Source of the DNA: Desulfobulbus oligotrophicus
GTDB taxonomy: Bacteria; Desulfobacterota; Desulfobulbia; Desulfobulbales; Desulfobulbaceae
Length of the DNA stretch: 64,000 bases
Reading direction: 5' to 3'
Assembly (NCBI RefSeq): GCF_016446285.1
Contig: NZ_CP054140.1
Location: forward strand, 62,001 to 126,000
Shown: piece by piece, positions 63,570-64,000 of the stretch
Numbering within the stretch: the stretch's first letter is position 1
How the letters are laid out: every line of letters starts with the position of its first letter
Notes under the pieces: generated by a model
The model's database searches: none
What the model saw: only the letters and a program-made list of their open reading frames with translations
What the model was told of the DNA's origin: nothing
Position numbers and translations under genes: made by a program

Positions 63570-64000
63570 ATGGCATTCTACCCAGAACCCCTTGATTTAA
63601 GTGGTTTACACACCTATTCAGTCTTCGGTCGCCACTCTAAAGTCAGTGTCAATGACTTTGCCTCGCCTGTCAGACCGGGTATGACTGTGCGCCAGTTACT
63701 CTCCAGCCTGCCTGCCCAGCTGGCCGGCGCTGATTTTCCTGATCTGGTCAACCGCATCGTCACCGCTCGCAAACATGGACGCCCGCTGCTTCTGGGTATG
63801 GGGGCACATGTGATCAAGGTCGGACTCAACCCGATCCTGATCGACCTGATGGAACGCGGTATTATTACAAGTATTGCACTCAACGGGGCCGGTATTATCC
63901 ATGATGCTGAAATTGCCATGGTGGGCCGGACATCGGAAGAGGTGGCTGATGTCCTCGGTGCCGGCGCCTTTGGAGCTGCCAAGGAAACCGGCGAAGTCCT
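63570..64000 (+). CDS. Conserved glycine-rich protein (3' partial), unrecognised
   Basis: The first 143 residues of a gene that continues beyond the window. The sequence (RPLLLGMGAHVIKVGLNPILI, then ALNGAGIIHDAEIA and FGAAKETG) looks like an enzyme with a Rossmann-like nucleotide fold and recalls deoxyhypusine-synthase-like proteins, but I cannot name it with confidence. It follows the SIS gene by 42 bases, in the same direction, so the two are probably co-transcribed. Confidence 0.6.
   Translation, partial: MAFYPEPLDLSGLHTYSVFGRHSKVSVNDFASPVRPGMTVRQLLSSLPAQLAGADFPDLVNRIVTARKHGRPLLLGMGAHVIKVGLNPILIDLMERGIITSIALNGAGIIHDAEIAMVGRTSEEVADVLGAGAFGAAKETGEV

Overview
The window reads as chromosome of an anaerobic, Gram-negative deltaproteobacterium-type organism (Desulfobacterota; a Desulfobulbales-like sulfate or sulfur reducer is my best guess, inferred from gene content only). 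Supporting signs are a one-chain pyruvate:ferredoxin oxidoreductase, a double-cubane-cluster reductase with its ATP-dependent activator, oxygen-sensitive radical SAM enzymes, a CoA-disulfide/polysulfide reductase with a rhodanese tail, and the order hom - apgM - thioesterase. Genes lie on both strands in short, tightly packed operons. No CRISPR array, rRNA or intact prophage is visible.

Layout. 1-10.9 kb: housekeeping and cell-surface genes (membrane protein, tandem universal stress protein, secreted M16 protease, degenerate SDR, L28, a CdaA-CdaR fusion for c-di-AMP, a secreted repeat protein, a class III CoA-transferase). 10.9-14.8 kb: a region with a long untranslated stretch carrying two copies of a structured element, then the activase/double-cubane reductase pair, then a field of repeats (143-bp MITE-like units, a 26-bp palindrome, GIY-YIG nuclease remnants and an inverted scrap of the reductase gene). 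14.8-21.6 kb: accessory genes (secreted nuclease, a 1005-residue RelA/SpoT-domain protein, small membrane protein, pirin) ending in a second repeat field with a 420-bp tandem duplication. 21.6-24.8 kb: an ArsR-controlled operon (arsR, two radical SAM genes, VOC, monooxygenase-fold protein) with two matching operators.

25-53.8 kb is mostly core: ATP-grasp/esterase pair, Trm5-like methyltransferase, TPR protein, ilvB-ilvN, psd-pssA (phosphatidylethanolamine synthesis), rsmD-coaD-Rieske-cytochrome b, ubiB-like kinase with a phasin-like protein, dgt-ClC-RapZ C-terminal domain, the large pyruvate:ferredoxin oxidoreductase, a PHP phosphatase, CoA-disulfide reductase and an AsmA-like giant. 54.1-56.6 kb is a second accessory insert: a wrecked integron with a broken integrase in two opposite-facing pieces, two attC-like sites, an abortive-infection-like gene cassette (AbiJ type), a truncated second cassette and a dead REP-associated transposase; the insert has cut the 3' end off a hotdog thioesterase gene. 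56.7-64 kb returns to core genes: marC, a monooxygenase-fold protein, initiator tRNA-fMet, a thioesterase, apgM, hom, adk, a phosphoheptose-isomerase-like SIS protein and a partial conserved gene.

The best candidates for something undescribed are the large RelA/SpoT-fusion protein in the first island, the integron cassette with an Abi-like product, the two-operator ArsR/radical-SAM operon, the duplicated structured element in front of the double-cubane reductase genes, and the interlinked repeat families (MITE, palindrome/GIY-YIG, 3-copy leader repeat).
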